A stretch of 64,000 nucleotides of DNA, from positions 1 to 64,000 of the forward strand of contig PUQB01000935.1 in the NCBI GenBank assembly GCA_003024785.1, in the 5' to 3' direction. The position numbers and the translations under genes were made by a program. The stretch's first letter is position 1. Each line of letters begins with the position of its first letter. The notes under the pieces are model-generated. The model ran no database searches. It saw nothing but the letters and a program-made list of their open reading frames with translations, and was not told the DNA's origin. Positions 48,750 to 61,559 of this stretch are shown one piece after another. The stretch comes from Selaginella tamariscina (taxonomy: Eukaryota > Streptophyta > Lycopodiopsida > Selaginellales > Selaginellaceae).

Positions 48750-51707
48750 AGCAATCTAATTAGAAACCCTAACCTGGGAAAAAGAAATCCCATTACAATC
48801 TAGAATATAGTTGTTCTCCCACCCATTGTTCTGACTGTTACTGTATCTCCAGAAGTGGTACCGTTAAAAAAAAGGAGAAAGTAATGCTCAAGCACTCTCT
48901 TTATTTATTTCAATCTTATTTGGCTTTTCAATGTACTAATGATTTTAAAACATATTCTCTTATGTGGCAAAATGGCTAAAAAACATTGAGTCTGTGCATT
49001 ACTAACTGTATAATTTAATATTAATTATTTAAATTGTTTAATGTAGATAAGCATAAGTGTCAACGAGCTCAGCTGAGTTTCACCTTTCATATTTGTACAA
49101 GTGTCATATCAAAGTCCTTAATGCAAAAAAAAAAGAAATTATGTATTTCACACAAGTTTTTATTTCTTTATAATTAGCTTATAATTACATTTTAATTTAC
49201 TAGATTTATATTAATAATTACTCTTATGTGTTTATAAACACGTATATGAATATAGGATATAATATAATATTATATACATACATACACACACACACACGTG
49301 CGTGTGCTTTACTAAATAAATGGTCTTTGGAGCATATGTATACATAAATATAAATGTTTTTCGTTGGTTAATACAGATATGCGTGTGTTTATTCTTTGAC
49401 ATAATTTATTAATATATCATGAATATAGAATTTAACTATTGATATCTTTATTAATTTAAATTACTTTAAAAAACATCAATCTTAAACACTGATTGAGATT
49501 CTTTAAGTATATTATTTTCCCAAATATTATTGTTATTCTTTGTTTAGTTTAAAATAAATTTAATATATCTAGCAGTGCATTTATGTTTTATATGTCTACA
49601 TAAGTATGAGACATACATACATAAGACATCTTCTTTACATTTTAAAAACAATTAATATCATTACCTGTATTATTTGATTAAATAACATTAATTCATTATA
49701 ATATTAATACTCTTATATTTATTATTATCAAAAGAAACTTAAGTTTTTTTTCTTATTAAATATAAATTTATATAACTCATACACAAAATGAACCAGCTAA
49801 TTCTTATTAATATTAGATGAAACATAAAAAGAAAGTGATAATAACAAAGTTTAAGTTTTAATTTGTTAAAATCCACTTAAATAACTACACATTACCTAGT
49901 TAAGGATTTTATTTCAAATTATAAGGTCATGGTTCTTATTCTATGAGAGCCATTGAAATAAATCGTATATCATTCAATACAAATACTTCAATTAAAATTA
50001 TAGATTTGATCGTATTAAGTTCATTCTAATTAAGAACTTTGAAGTTCTAAAATCTAATTAACATATTTACCTCACTTCAATGTATAACTAATTATTTTTA
50101 GTAATGATATTAGGGTTGTCTGGATTGTTGTGGCACTATGTGCTTATCATTTACTTTGCAATTACATTATCAGCCTCTGTACTTGTACTGCAACTATAAA
50201 ATATGATACTCATATACAAGAAAGTCTAGTAAATGAACGTAGCCGTAGCCCAATTTACACGAGTGTATGTTATAAAATAAGTCATATGTAGCAAGACATA
50301 ATACATTAATAAGACAATATTTAGCCAAGTGAAATTAGTGAAGTCTAGCCATCGGTGAATAAGACCTGAGAACTTTACTCCAGTTACTAGGTCTGCACTG
50401 CATTAAATGAGGTTTTGTTACTAGACTCTAGTATAGTACCAAATATGTACAGTATTTATGTGACTAGAACATACATATTAACACAATCTTTGCTTACTGA
50501 GTACATGCATATGTGAACTATTTATCTGTGTATTCTTAGACATACATGTGTGTACATGTACACGTACGAAGCATGGGAGAGGTGACTTTAAAACCTAAAC
50601 CCTAAACTAGTTGTGTACATGTATATAATAAATGTTTCTGGTTTAGTGAAGAGTTGCAAGCAACCAAGATGAATCATTTCTATGTTGCATTGGAGGCTAA
50701 GCCTTATAGAAAGTGATGTTATATGTTTATTTGTGATTATTGTGGCTGAAATTTTATAATATTTCTATAAGATGCCTTGAGACTTTCTAAAACACTTAAC
50801 CATAATAATTAATTAGGATTCAATTGCAGATTATAATATGCATGTATGACTTGGTCTTTCGGACTGGACGAAACGTTTTCTAGAATGTGAAGAGCATGCT
50901 TCCTCATGAAACAACAAATAAGTATTTCTTTGCACAGATTTCAGAATGTGCATGTATATTGGATTAATCTTGTTATGGATGATTTAAGATGATATATATA
51001 TATATATATATATATAATGCTTTAATAATAAAGGTTATAACTATAACATTTCCATATGGGAAACAGTCCAAAAATTTCCATGTGGGAATTTGAAAATTCC
51101 AGAATGAGATATACAAAGAAGAGTTTTAATGTATGTATATATGTATGAATTTATGTAAACAGTATCATGGGTTTGAGTATTTTGATTTATCTAAATGACT
51201 TTACCACTGTGATAATAATGATACTTAGAACCACTCTTTCCATCCAGATCTAAATACATACAACTAAATAATAGTTATGAACTGACTAACCATTGATTGA
51301 GAGTACATTCTTTTGAAGTTACAGGTTAAAGGGTATGTTGGAATACAAGTAATCTAATTAACTTTGAGCGTTTTGAGGAGTAAAATAAATTAAAAAATAA
51401 TTAAAAATTAATCCTTTAATTAAAATTTCACTTGTAATTGCATATGGGAAGAGGGAGTTACAAGGCAAAGGATCCTTCGTATGTTATAAATCTTAAGAAT
51501 TGTATTGTCATGTGTATTAACGGGACGATTATGATATACATCCCTTTTGTATTAGTGGTAATTAATTAATAACATATATTTAAGAAAATTTATATATACC
51601 AGGTTTTTTTCATTCACATATAAAACATTAAAATACTTAATTAATTATGATTAACCCTTATCAATAATAGTGATAGGTATGAATATGATATGGCTAAGAA
51701 GTGATTC

Positions 51708-53379
51708 TTACTGAGATACAAGTTTTATAGAGGTAGGACTCCTTTTAGAAGCACTTAACAAGGTAGCCCACGCCCAATCATCTGCCTCAAAAGGCATATT
51801 CTCAACGAGTTCACAAGCATCCTCAAGACGTCCAGCTCTGGCTAACAAATCAACAACACATACATAATGTTCCACGTTAGGAGGAATCCCATAACCCCCA
51901 TCCCACTAAACAAATCCCGCGCATGACCCAAATCCCGCGTGACTACAAGCAAACAACAAAGTCACGTAGGATATACTATCTGGCAATATCCCATCCAGCT
52001 GCATGTACATAAAGAGCTCTATAGCAGTCCTCCCCCTCTCGTTCTGTGCATATACCAACATCATCGCATTCCATGCCGCATCGGTCCTCAGGAGCATTCG
52101 GTCGAACACGTATCTCGCATCCCCAACTTTCCCACATTTCCCATACATGTTCACCAATGAAGTCGCGATGATGAAGTGGTTTTGGTATCCCTCCTCTGCA
52201 ATTATCTTGTGGAACATCTTACCTTCTCTTGTTAACGAGTTCTCTGCACACGTATCTACCATGATAATATAAGTGACCTCGTCGGGTTTTACTCCTTCCA
52301 GGTCCATAATTCCCGGTAGCCTCAGGGCTATCTCGATATGCCCAGTAACGACGTATGCCTTCACCAAAGCCGTCCACGACACCACGTTTCTCTCGGGGGC
52401 ACTCGCGAAAATGCTCTTTGCCTCCTCCAGGAGCGCACCGTCGGAATACGCTGTCAGGATGGAGTTCCACGAGGCAAGATCGTGCTCCGGCATGAGATCA
52501 AACATGGAACGTGCGTCCCGTACGTATCCGCTCTTTGCATCCCGCGACCATGCACGTCCATGATATCACGTTCCTGTGTGGCATCTGGTCGAACAAGGAG
52601 TGCGCCTCTTCCATGTCGTAATGGATGGAATATCCCTGGAGAATCGCATTCCACGAGACCGTGTTCCGCACAGGCATCGTGTCAAAGATCTCTCTGGCGG
52701 ACTCGAGGTCGCCGTGGTAGGCGTTTGCCGTAACGAGTGCAGTATATGTAACGACGTCCGGGTAAGGCATCTGATTAAGCAGCTCATTTGCTTCCTGTAG
52801 CTCCCCTCTCTGAGAGTATGCTTGTATCATCACGTTCCATGTGACAGTGTTGGGAAAATCTAGGTGGTCGAAGAGTTTCCGAGACTCCTGCATTTGCCCA
52901 TTCTGGGCAAATGCAGAAATCATCGTGGTCCACGCTATAACATCTGGGTCAGGAATCGAACTGAAGATCTCATATATTTGTTGAATGTCCCCCAAATGCA
53001 TATACATACTCAAAGCTGCATTCCATGAAACCGAGTCTCTTTCCGGCATCGAATCGAACAAGGACTTAGCCAGGTGGGGATGCCCGGTCTGGGCATATGC
53101 CGAGAACATGATATTCCACGTGTATATGTTTTTATAGTGCATCGAAGTGAATACGGCTTTTGCTAGAGCGAGGGAATGGCAGCTTGCGTACATTTGTATG
53201 AGGAGGTTTGAGATGTACGTGTCGTTTTCGTATCCGTTGTTGCGTATGTGTATGTGGAGTTGCTTGCCTTCCATTAAGGCTCTGGAGTCTCTGCATTGTC
53301 TTAAGAGGTGTGCGTAAGTGGCTGTGTCTGCCTTGAGGCTTAAGTTGTTCAGTGCTTCAGTCAGCTTGTGCACCCTCAT
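51708..53379 (-). CDS. Pentatricopeptide repeat protein, intronless, with two frame slips
   Basis: PPR proteins bind organelle RNA and guide editing, cleavage or stabilisation. From [12 protein letters not shown] (53,379) I count about 16 motifs. Most are 31-residue S-type units such as [20 protein letters not shown] and [18 protein letters not shown]; a few 35-residue L/P-like units come near the end ([18 protein letters not shown]). The last unit reads [20 protein letters not shown], and the frame ends soon after at 51,710-51,708 (LVSQ stop). There is no E or DYW domain. The frame slips near 52,530 (two bases missing, or one extra) and near 51,920. The style resembles the large lycophyte PPR families. 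No clear transit peptide is visible. Confidence 0.88.
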
Positions 53380-54140
53380 GCATTTACCATTGATTGTAAC
53401 TTTTATACCTACATTTTTGTTTAAATTTATTCTAAGTTTTTATTTTAATATTAACTAGGTAAATAGTATACGTTTTTTTATTTAATACATAAATGATATG
53501 ATTAATCAGGAGTAAAATGTCAATGGTTCCATTGTTATCTAATTTTTTTAACAAGAACAAAACAAAATAAAATCACATAGTAGATAATAAAATCCTTTAT
53601 TATTAGAATTCAAATATGGAGAATAACAATGTATTATTTATGTTAAAATTATAATTTTAGTTCAGGATTCCGATCTTATTAATACTTATGCTTTAATTTG
53701 GTCATTATCTTGGGATCTTAAATGTATATTTTTAACATATAATATATTCTTTATAAATGACTAAAAGGAAAGAAAAAAAAAAAAACAATTACTTGTTTTA
53801 ACAAATCTATGTGATTAGTATTAAAATGTTTATTAATAAACTTAATCATTTTAAATTATTATGAATATTATTATGTGATTATTTTAAATTATAATTACAT
53901 TACAGAAATTGTAGGACACTTATTCTTTATTATATATGGTCATTATTTTGTTACGAAATGTTATATTAATCCACCTACTCATGTATGTTGCTCATTACAT
54001 AATGTTATATTAAAGAATATTAAGAAGTTATGTTATTATTTATTTAGCTGTAATGTTCTTATTTATTTTACTATATGATATAACTCCAAGATGATGAGTA
54101 TAATGAAATGAAGGTATGTTAGTTTAAATTTTGAAATTAA
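53380..54140. other. AT-rich intergenic sequence
   Basis: I see no gene or repeat in this stretch apart from poly-A/T runs. It is the upstream region of the PPR gene; no TATA or other motif stands out. Confidence 0.55.
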
Positions 54141-54490
54141 ATGCTTACATATACCCATAAAAACCATTAAAAAAATTAGTGATTAAACCTTAAGCTCATC
54201 ATAATAATTAACCATACCATCATAATTTTTACCACAATAAAACTAGTGATTAAAATTTAGACTCACTATAATATCTAACCATACCGTATTAAAACCATGT
54301 TTTATGGAGTAGAACTCACCAATGGCTAAACTTTGAATTTACTATAATAACTAGTCATATCATGTTAATAACCATGTTTTTTGAGTAAAAACCATTATAA
54401 AAATAAGTGGTTCAAACTTCAAATATATCATAATAGCTAACCATATCATATAAAATACCATTATAAAATCAATGGATGAACTTTGAATTA
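54141..54490. repeat. Degenerate tandem repeats of about 70-80 bp
   Basis: Four to five diverged copies of a unit contain ACCATACCATCATAATTTTT-like and CTAGTGATTAAA-like strings (for example at about 54,170, 54,240, 54,310 and 54,400). No coding frame crosses them. Confidence 0.65.
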
Positions 54491-54630
54491 ACCAGACTAG
54501 ATAGAAAGATAAGACATAAAAACCAATTCAAAACACCATGTGTCACACGTTATCCAAACCACCTTTTAAAAACAAACATATAATTTTAAAAATAATTTAT
54601 GTTTTCACTAAAAAAAACATGATTTTTTGA

Positions 54631-54747
54631 TAACAAGTCACATCACATGCTTTTACTAAAAAAAAACCATTTAAAAACCAATGGTGGAATTGAACTAACC
54701 ATTTTTGAAAACCATGTTGGGTAAAAACCATGTGATGTGACTTGTTA
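54631..54747. repeat. Foldback with perfect 19-bp arms
   Basis: TAACAAGTCACATCACATG at 54,631-54,649 is the exact reverse complement of 54,729-54,747. The 79-bp interior is AT-rich and non-coding. It could be a small MITE or a simple foldback; no target duplication is obvious. Confidence 0.7.
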
Positions 54748-54769
54748 GATTTGCTAACTTTTACTAGTG

Positions 54770-55040
54770 TTTCATCAAGGACTTCTCAAATATCGGATTG
54801 CCAAGTTGATAACAAAGTTCTAATAGATGACTAAGGTCAACACAACTTTTGAGATGTTGAAGTGTGCTTTCACCAGTGCCCTAATTCTTATACATTTAGA
54901 GCCTATCAAATTGTACATCATAAAGATTGATGCTTTGGACTACAATGTGTTATCACAAGAGGGTCCTAACCACAATGGCCACCACATGGCATTCCACTCC
55001 CACAAGTTCACAATTGCCAAGGTCAATTATGACTTTTAAT
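54770..55040 (+). pseudogene. Gypsy RNase H fragment
   Basis: The plus strand reads TFEMLKCAFTSALILIHLEP and later HHMAFHSHKFTIAKVNYDF. This is the connection and RNase H start of a gypsy polyprotein, diverged from the nearby chromoviruses. It stands alone, with no other domains next to it. Confidence 0.7.
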
Positions 55041-55157
55041 AAAGACATTTGTTTCTAAAAGAATCACCATACCTTACCATTATTATAATTTTTTTATGAC
55101 TACTCTTTACTTTAAACATTAATTATTGATACATACTAAGCTATGTTGACAAGCCAG

Positions 55158-55686
55158 TGTCACAACCGATACAGGATACAGGATGCAGGATACAGGTTTC
55201 CGGATACAGGATACAGGATACGGGTTACAGGATATACCTGCAAGATATTCCTACAGGATATACCTATAGGATATGCTACAGGATATGCCTAGAGGATAAG
55301 GGCCACTATTCTTAGCTCATGACTAGATTAGACTCATGACTAGATTAGCTTGGAGTTGTGAGCATAAAAGCTCCGACCTAATTATTGTACAATGAGTTAC
55401 TATCAACACCAGTCTTACTACGATCAATCTCGTCTTGTCCTGTTCTTGTCTTGATTTCTGTCTTGTTCCTGTCTCGCTCCTGTTTCCTGTTCTGCTCGGA
55501 TCTTGTCCTGTTTCTGTTTTGTTCTTGGATTCTGTCCTGCACCATCCTGTCTTGCTCTTGGATCCGTCATGTTCCTGGATCCCTCCTGTTCCTGTTCCTG
55601 TTCCTAGTTCCTGTCCTGCTCTCGGTCCTGCTCCTGAGTCAAGCCTTCATGTTCTTGGAATCCTGTTCTCTTCCTGTTTCTTGACA
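55158..55686 (+). mobile_element. Chromovirus solo LTR with perfect target duplication
   Basis: The ends are TGTCACAACC and TTCTTGACA; the length is 529 bp. GCCAG is present on both sides (55,153-55,157 and 55,687-55,691). It is inserted in a family B LTR. Confidence 0.93.
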
Positions 55687-56399
55687 GCCAGAAGAAATGG
55701 TTCCTTTAGTGCACTTGAGTATTTAGTGATCAGTTGGCTAGGTGTCATTACATATTTGTAAGAAACTTTGAACGAAGTTAATACTTCTATTTAAAAAACT
55801 CTTACCTGTCAAGCCACGATCCAGGAACAAAAAAGTGAATAGGATTTCGAGAACAAGGAAGCTTGACTTAGAAGTAGGACAAGGAACAAGACAGGGAGCA
55901 GGACAGAAACTAGGAACCAAGAACAAGACAAGAGCAAGAGGCAAGGAGCAAGACAAGACAAGATTGATCGTAGAAAGACTGGTGTTGATAGTAACTGATT
56001 GTACAACAATTAGGTTGGAGCTTTTATACTCACAACTCCAAGCTAATCTGGTCATGAGCTAAAAATAGTGACCCTTATCCTCTAGGCATATCTTGTAGTA
56101 TATCCTATAGGCATATCCTATAGGAATATCCTGTAAGCATATCCTGTAGGTATATCCTATAGGCATATCATGTAGGTATATCCTGCAGGCATATCTTGTA
56201 TCTTGTAACCTGTATCTTGTATCATGCATCATGTATCGGGTCGTGATAACACCTCCTCCTTAAGGATGAGTTCCACGAGTCTTGGACCTGATTTAGTAAG
56301 ATAACGCCAATGAAAAGCAACAACTTTAAAAGAAGCATGGAGTAAGTTGGATACAGGTTCTCAAGTGCGATCGGTAGGCAAATAACCTTTCCAATTCAC

Positions 56400-57680
56400 C
56401 AAGTATTAAAGTTGGCGGCGATGAAGATGAGAATCAAGGATGGCTGCAACTTCGTACTCAGGTTCATCATCAATAACCACAGAAGGGGAGGAGAAGAAGC
56501 ACGACCAGGAAGAAAAGAAGGATGATACGGCTCCACAAGAGGTGTGAAACACATGATGAAGTTTCATCGTAAATGGTAACTCGAGGCGAAAAGCTACAGG
56601 ATTGACCTTAGCCACAATCTTGTAAGGGCCCAATAATTGAAAATTCAACTTAGAAAAGGCATGTTGGTGCGAATATGCCGACGAAGAAGCCACACGAGAT
56701 CACCAATCTTGTATGCAGGTGCCAGTTGACGATGAGCATTAGCATAACACTTGTACCGTTCCTGTGTCTGCTGAAGATGAACTCGGAGATCCTCATGTAC
56801 CTGACGAAGATGCTGGAGACGATCCTGTACTGTAGAAGCAGAAAAGGAGAAGCAAGAGGAGCAAAGTCAAAACGTGGATGGTAGCCTATAAGAGCAAAGA
56901 AAGGTGTCTGGCCTATAGATGCATGAACGGAGTTGTTGTAGGTAAACTCTGCCATTGGAAGAAGGTCCAACCAGTTATCCTGTTGGTAACTGATGAAGCA
57001 GCAAAGATATTGCTCCAAGGTCTGAATCGTGCGTTCTAGCTACCCATTGGTTTGTGGATGGTATTCTGAAGAAAGGTCCGCTTTAACCTATAAACTCCGA
57101 AGAAGTTCTCGGCAAAACTTGGACATGAATTGTGGGCCTCGATAAGAAACAATGCTCTCAGGAAGACCATGGTGTCAGAATACTTCGTGGATCACCAACT
57201 CAGCGGTTGTTTGGCTTGTAGCAATCTTTTGACATGGTAGGAAATGAGCTTGTTTGGTAAAAGGGTCAACCATCATAAGAACTGCATCAAATCCACAAGA
57301 AGGAGAAAGATCTGTGAGGAAATTCATAGAAATGGATCTCTAAGGAGCAGAAGGAATAGAAAGGACAAAGAAGACCAGAGGTGTGTGACGAGGCATCTTC
57401 AACCTATTGCAGGTGTCACAACATACAAACTTATCCACAAAACCTCGCAACCCAGGCCACCAATAGTTGCGAGTCACCAACTCAACTGTCTTGACCACAC
57501 CAAAATGTCCTATAGCCGGGGTATTATGACAATCTTGTACCACATGAGTCCTACAAACACCAACAAGAACGTACAGGAGACCTTCCCAGTACATGAGTCC
57601 GTCCTATATGGCAAACAACTTGTAGTTTGTACAGGAACTGGAAGAAGAGGAACTTGCGATGTCCGGACTAATGTGTGAAA
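56400..57680 (-). pseudogene. Integrase and chromodomain of element 5
   Basis: The zinc-binding module reads [20 protein letters not shown] with CDTCNRLK. The core is broken by frame shifts. [20 protein letters not shown] marks its end. EYEVAAILDSHLHRRQL is the start of the chromodomain near 56,465. Confidence 0.8.
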
Positions 57681-57859
57681 ACACATTCTTTGCCAAGTCG
57701 TCTGTAGCCAACTGCAAACGGATGTCCTGTAGGAGTGTGGAATCTGCTAGATCTTGATGAACTTGTAGTGTTGCAAGCCGAAGTCGATCAAGACCCAATA
57801 ACACTTATTTTGACAGTCATATGCAGGATCGCCCGGGGTCGGTGCAAGGTAAGAGCGCC

Positions 57860-58257
57860 TAGACAATGCATCCGCCTTGCCATTTTGAAAACCAGGCCTG
57901 TAGAGATGACGAAATCAAAACATGATAGGAACTTTGCCCACCTAGCCTATTGTCGACTGAGAACTCGAGCCGTTTGAGTTCTTGTGATCCGTAAGAACTT
58001 ATACAGGATGCGCAACACTTTCCAGGAAATGCCGCCACTCCTCGAAACCACAATGGGCTTGAGTTCCTTGTCATGACTCTTATAATTGATCTCCGCCGAA
58101 AGGAACTTACGAGAGTGAAAAGCTACAGAATGAAGTAACTTGTTTTCTCCAACTTGTGATAGAACAGATCCTACTGCAAAATCCGAGGCATCTGCTTCAA
58201 CAAAGAAGGGACGAGAAGGATAGGATGTGCTAAAATTGGAGCTGTCGTGAAGGCGTC
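57860..58257 (-). pseudogene. RNase H part of element 5, downstream of the insertion
   Basis: PSRPFFVEADASDFAVGSVL and VAFHSRKF identify RNase H. A deletion has removed the NLEFFK part of the DHKNLEF motif, and the frame moves from [12 protein letters not shown] to TARVLSRQ. Confidence 0.8.
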
Positions 58258-60004
58258 TGTCATAGTTTTTACTATGACTCAACCCTTTACTTTGGACGTT
58301 AACTGTTGTTACCTATTGTACTATGTTGATAAGCCCTAGGTGTAGAAGAAACAGGCCCGCTTAGTGCACTTGGATATTTAGTGATGGTCCGGCCGGGGTT
58401 GTCATTAGGTATTTGCAAGAAACTCTAGGTGAAGCTAGCACTTCCATGTAGAAAACTCTTACCTTGGTTTTCCGTATCCCGGTTGGATTAATGGCTAGTT
58501 CCGGTGAGTTCGGCATGTCAGATATGCTTAGAAATACCCCCAGGTTTGACAGGTTAGGGGTCAATGGATAACTCACCAAGTATGTTCCCTCTGGAATGAG
58601 ATTTCAGTGCTAGCCCACTTATGTAAACAGGAAAACAGGGGGGGGGGGCTCTGTCACATAAATAAGGTAGTATATAGAGTGAGGGTTCCTGGGTTCATGA
58701 CTGAGCTTGTTACTCTTCTCCCGGTGCAAGCTCTAGCTTATGTCGTCAAGGCACAACCCTTTTGTTTGCCGCCCTAACTTCCAGATGCCAGGGGTACGTC
58801 CACCTTCAGGGTAGCTTACCCTTAACGTTGGCGAATCTATGCCTGGGAGGTCTTGTCAGAATGCACGTTCCAGAGGCAGAGGTTGAGGCTTGTCTCCAGC
58901 CTCCTCCTCCACGTCAAGCTAGGTGTAGCACTCACAGCCAAGCAGACACATCCGTGTCCTTGCCCAATTGTGAGCGTGGGATCTGTTTGACAGGTTCATG
59001 TTACTTGGTTCCTGAGGGTTCATTGAGGGGTTCTAGAGTCGGCATTTAGGAGCCACGTTTGTGGCACTTGTGCAACCCTTGAATCTAAGGGCTATGGCAT
59101 GATAGCCCACATCGGGGAAGGCAGTGTCACATGGGAATGTGACACTGGACTAAACGTCACATGGTACAACGCCTGAGGCACGCCTTTGGGGTTATGTCAT
59201 GGGCTTGTTGCCAAGGGTTGGATACTTTAGCAAACAGCATGCTTGTGCTTGCACTAGGGTGCTAAGCCTTGGGCATCCGCTCAAGGGGGTTAGGTCTCAT
59301 AACTAGGTGTGCTTTGGCACACTTGGCTAGGGGAGTGTTCTCCTTGGAATTCAAGGGTTGAACAACCTAAGCGTGTTAGCAGGAGCCCTTTCGTGAGGCA
59401 CTCGCAAGGTCAGTGTTAGGGTTATCCCAAACCTAGCCTTAGGGAGTTTGCTTAGTAGAACACTCGTGTCCGCCTACGGCGCACACTCGAGCCCTCACTA
59501 AGTACTAGCCCTGGGTCTAGGGTATAACTTGGCCACTCAAACCTTAGGGGTTAGTCGTGGTTCAGGGTACCCCTTGTCGCCTAAAGGGGTTGTACTCCCG
59601 GATGAGGGTGATTCCTCAAGGGTAAGTAGCCTGTCCAGGGTATGTGTAGAACACACGTCTCCTTGATGGGGGTTAGGGCATGAGCCTGTCTAGGTCTTCT
59701 AGGGCAAGACCCTTAAGTCAAACTAGGGTTAACCCTCAAGGGTTTTGGGGGCAGAGACATCTAGGGAGACTTAGGCTAAACCCTAAGTCAACTAGGGTTA
59801 TCCCTCAAGGGTTTTGGGGTAGACACTCTAGGGAGACTTGGCTAAACCCTAAGTCTCCTGTCCACTTGGGCATTAGAGCTAACCCTAGGGTCGTTGGGGT
59901 TGTTCTGGGAAACTTAGCGTTGCTCACACAGGGTGATGACGCCAAATGGCCACCTGGCAGCCACGTGTTGCCACGTGTTGGCCCTTTGGGTTAAAACTCT
60001 GACA
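58258..60004 (+). mobile_element. Family B LTR, complete 1,747-bp insertion
   Basis: The segment begins TGTCATAGTTTTTACTATGA and ends TTAAAACTCTGACA. It is flanked by GCGTC on both sides (58,253-58,257 and 60,005-60,009). TGT...ACA ends and a five-base duplication indicate an LTR-retrotransposon, present as a solo LTR. It contains no coding domain. A repeat of about 75 bp (GTCAAACTAGGGTTAACCCT / TCAAGGGTTTTGGGG...) is duplicated in tandem at about 59,708-59,858. Its base composition is clearly more GC-rich than its surroundings. Confidence 0.9.
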
Positions 60005-60009
60005 GCGTC

Positions 60010-60840
60010 CTTGAGTGTTGTGAATGCATGTTCCGCCTTGTTGGACCAGAGAACACTCCTGTGTGCTTGGTGAGTTCGTGAGTGGAAGTACACGCTTGGA
60101 GAAGTCCTGTATGAAATGCCTAAAAGTTTGCAAAGCCAAGGAAACATTGTACGTCTCGTACAGACTTGGGCCTCTCCACTCCGTAATAGACTTCACCTTG
60201 TGCATGTCCATGGAAACGCCAGCAGAAGACGATGTAGCCCAAGAACTCCACAAATCCCTGTCGAAAAACACTTCTCCAACTTTGCATACAAGCCATGCTC
60301 GCGAAGCCTCTGTAGAAGTGTACATGCTTGTCATGTGCCGCCTGGTCCTTGGAAAAATCAAAATGTCATCGAGGTAGATTACACAAACTGGTCCAAGAAG
60401 TCACGAAAGATGTCGTTCACCATGTGTTGGAACACGGCTGGGGCATTGGTAAGTCCGAAAGGCATCACCGTGTACTCGAAGTGTCCATACCTTGTACGAA
60501 AGGCAGTCTTCCACTCATCGCCTGGACGAATCCGTACAAGATTGTAGCCCCTCGTAAGTCGATCTTCGTGAACACCTTTGCTCCTTGCAGCCGATCGAGA
60601 AGTTCCGGGATCAATGGCAACGGGTACCATTCCGAATGGTGACTTGATTCAAACCTGTAGTCCACAACCAAACGTAAACTCCCATCTTTCTTCTTGACAA
60701 AGAAGATAGGTGCTCCTGCAGGGGACTTTGAGTGACGAATGAAGCCGGATGCCAAGTTTCCTCGATGTACTGACGAAGAACCTCCAATCTGTGGTGACAG
60801 TGCATAAATCGGTCCGAACGGTGGAGTCTTTCCTTCCACA
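60010..60840 (-). pseudogene. Reverse transcriptase of element 5
   Basis: [47 protein letters not shown] and FRDFLDQFV are present in shifted frames (about 60,715-60,380). The YLDD site lies just beyond, at about 60,380-60,355, in damaged sequence. Confidence 0.85.
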
Positions 60841-61559
60841 GATCAATAGGACAGTCGTAGGACCTGTGAACAGGAAGAACTGCAGCCTTGTGCTTGTCAA
60901 AAACGTCCTGAAAGGAGTGATACTTGGATGGTAGGGAAGAAGAGGGAAGAAGAAGGAAAGGAAGGAGATTGAAAAACAGGAGTCAGATACAGGAAAGGTA
61001 GAAGAGGACGTAGGAGTTACTTGAAGGCAAAAATGAAAGGAGCAGGATCAGTGGCAAGTTCATGCATGGTAGTGGTAAGAACTCGGAGAGGAGAAGGAGG
61101 GAGCTGTGATTGAAAAAAGGAAGGATCTTGGGGGTGGAACAGAAGAAGAGTAATAAAAAGGCAGGATTGGGAGAAACATGTGTGGATGTTGACAAGTGTA
61201 CAGGATTGGAAGAATCCTGTACAGAAGTCCGTGGATGCACAGAGAGGAGAGCCTATGAGTGTGCTGACGAACCAATAGGAGGTGGATCCTGTTGAGGAGG
61301 AACCTTCGACACTGATACAGGATTGGAAGAACCCTGTACAGGAATCGCAAACTTACAGGAGTGGAGAGAGCCTGCGGATGTGCTGAGGAACTGACATGAG
61401 GTGAATCCTGTCGAGGAGGAGTCTTCAACACTGATACAGGAACAGGCACGGTCAATCCTGTAGCTTGTACTGCCTCAGACACTAAGGATGTATCCTGCAC
61501 AAGGAAGGTACAGGATTGATCTGGTTGCGGAGAGGAAAACGTGAGCGTCCTAGACCTCC

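Larger units (their letters stand above)
46600..51530. repeat. Segmental duplication, copy 2, degraded and partly inverted
   Basis: This block repeats about 15,600-20,520. The order is direct for 46,600-49,395, reversed for about 49,700-51,020, and direct again for about 51,170-51,500. It carries a truncated DIS3L start and a remnant of the tandem-repeat gene. It lies 26 kb from copy 1, with the transposon block in between. Confidence 0.85.

Noticed and set aside
55385..55761. Open frames rich in SCPVLVLF within LTRs (also 26,054-26,272 and 62,995-63,219)
   Set aside because: They come from the simple CCTGTTC-type repeats of the LTR, not from protein-coding sequence.
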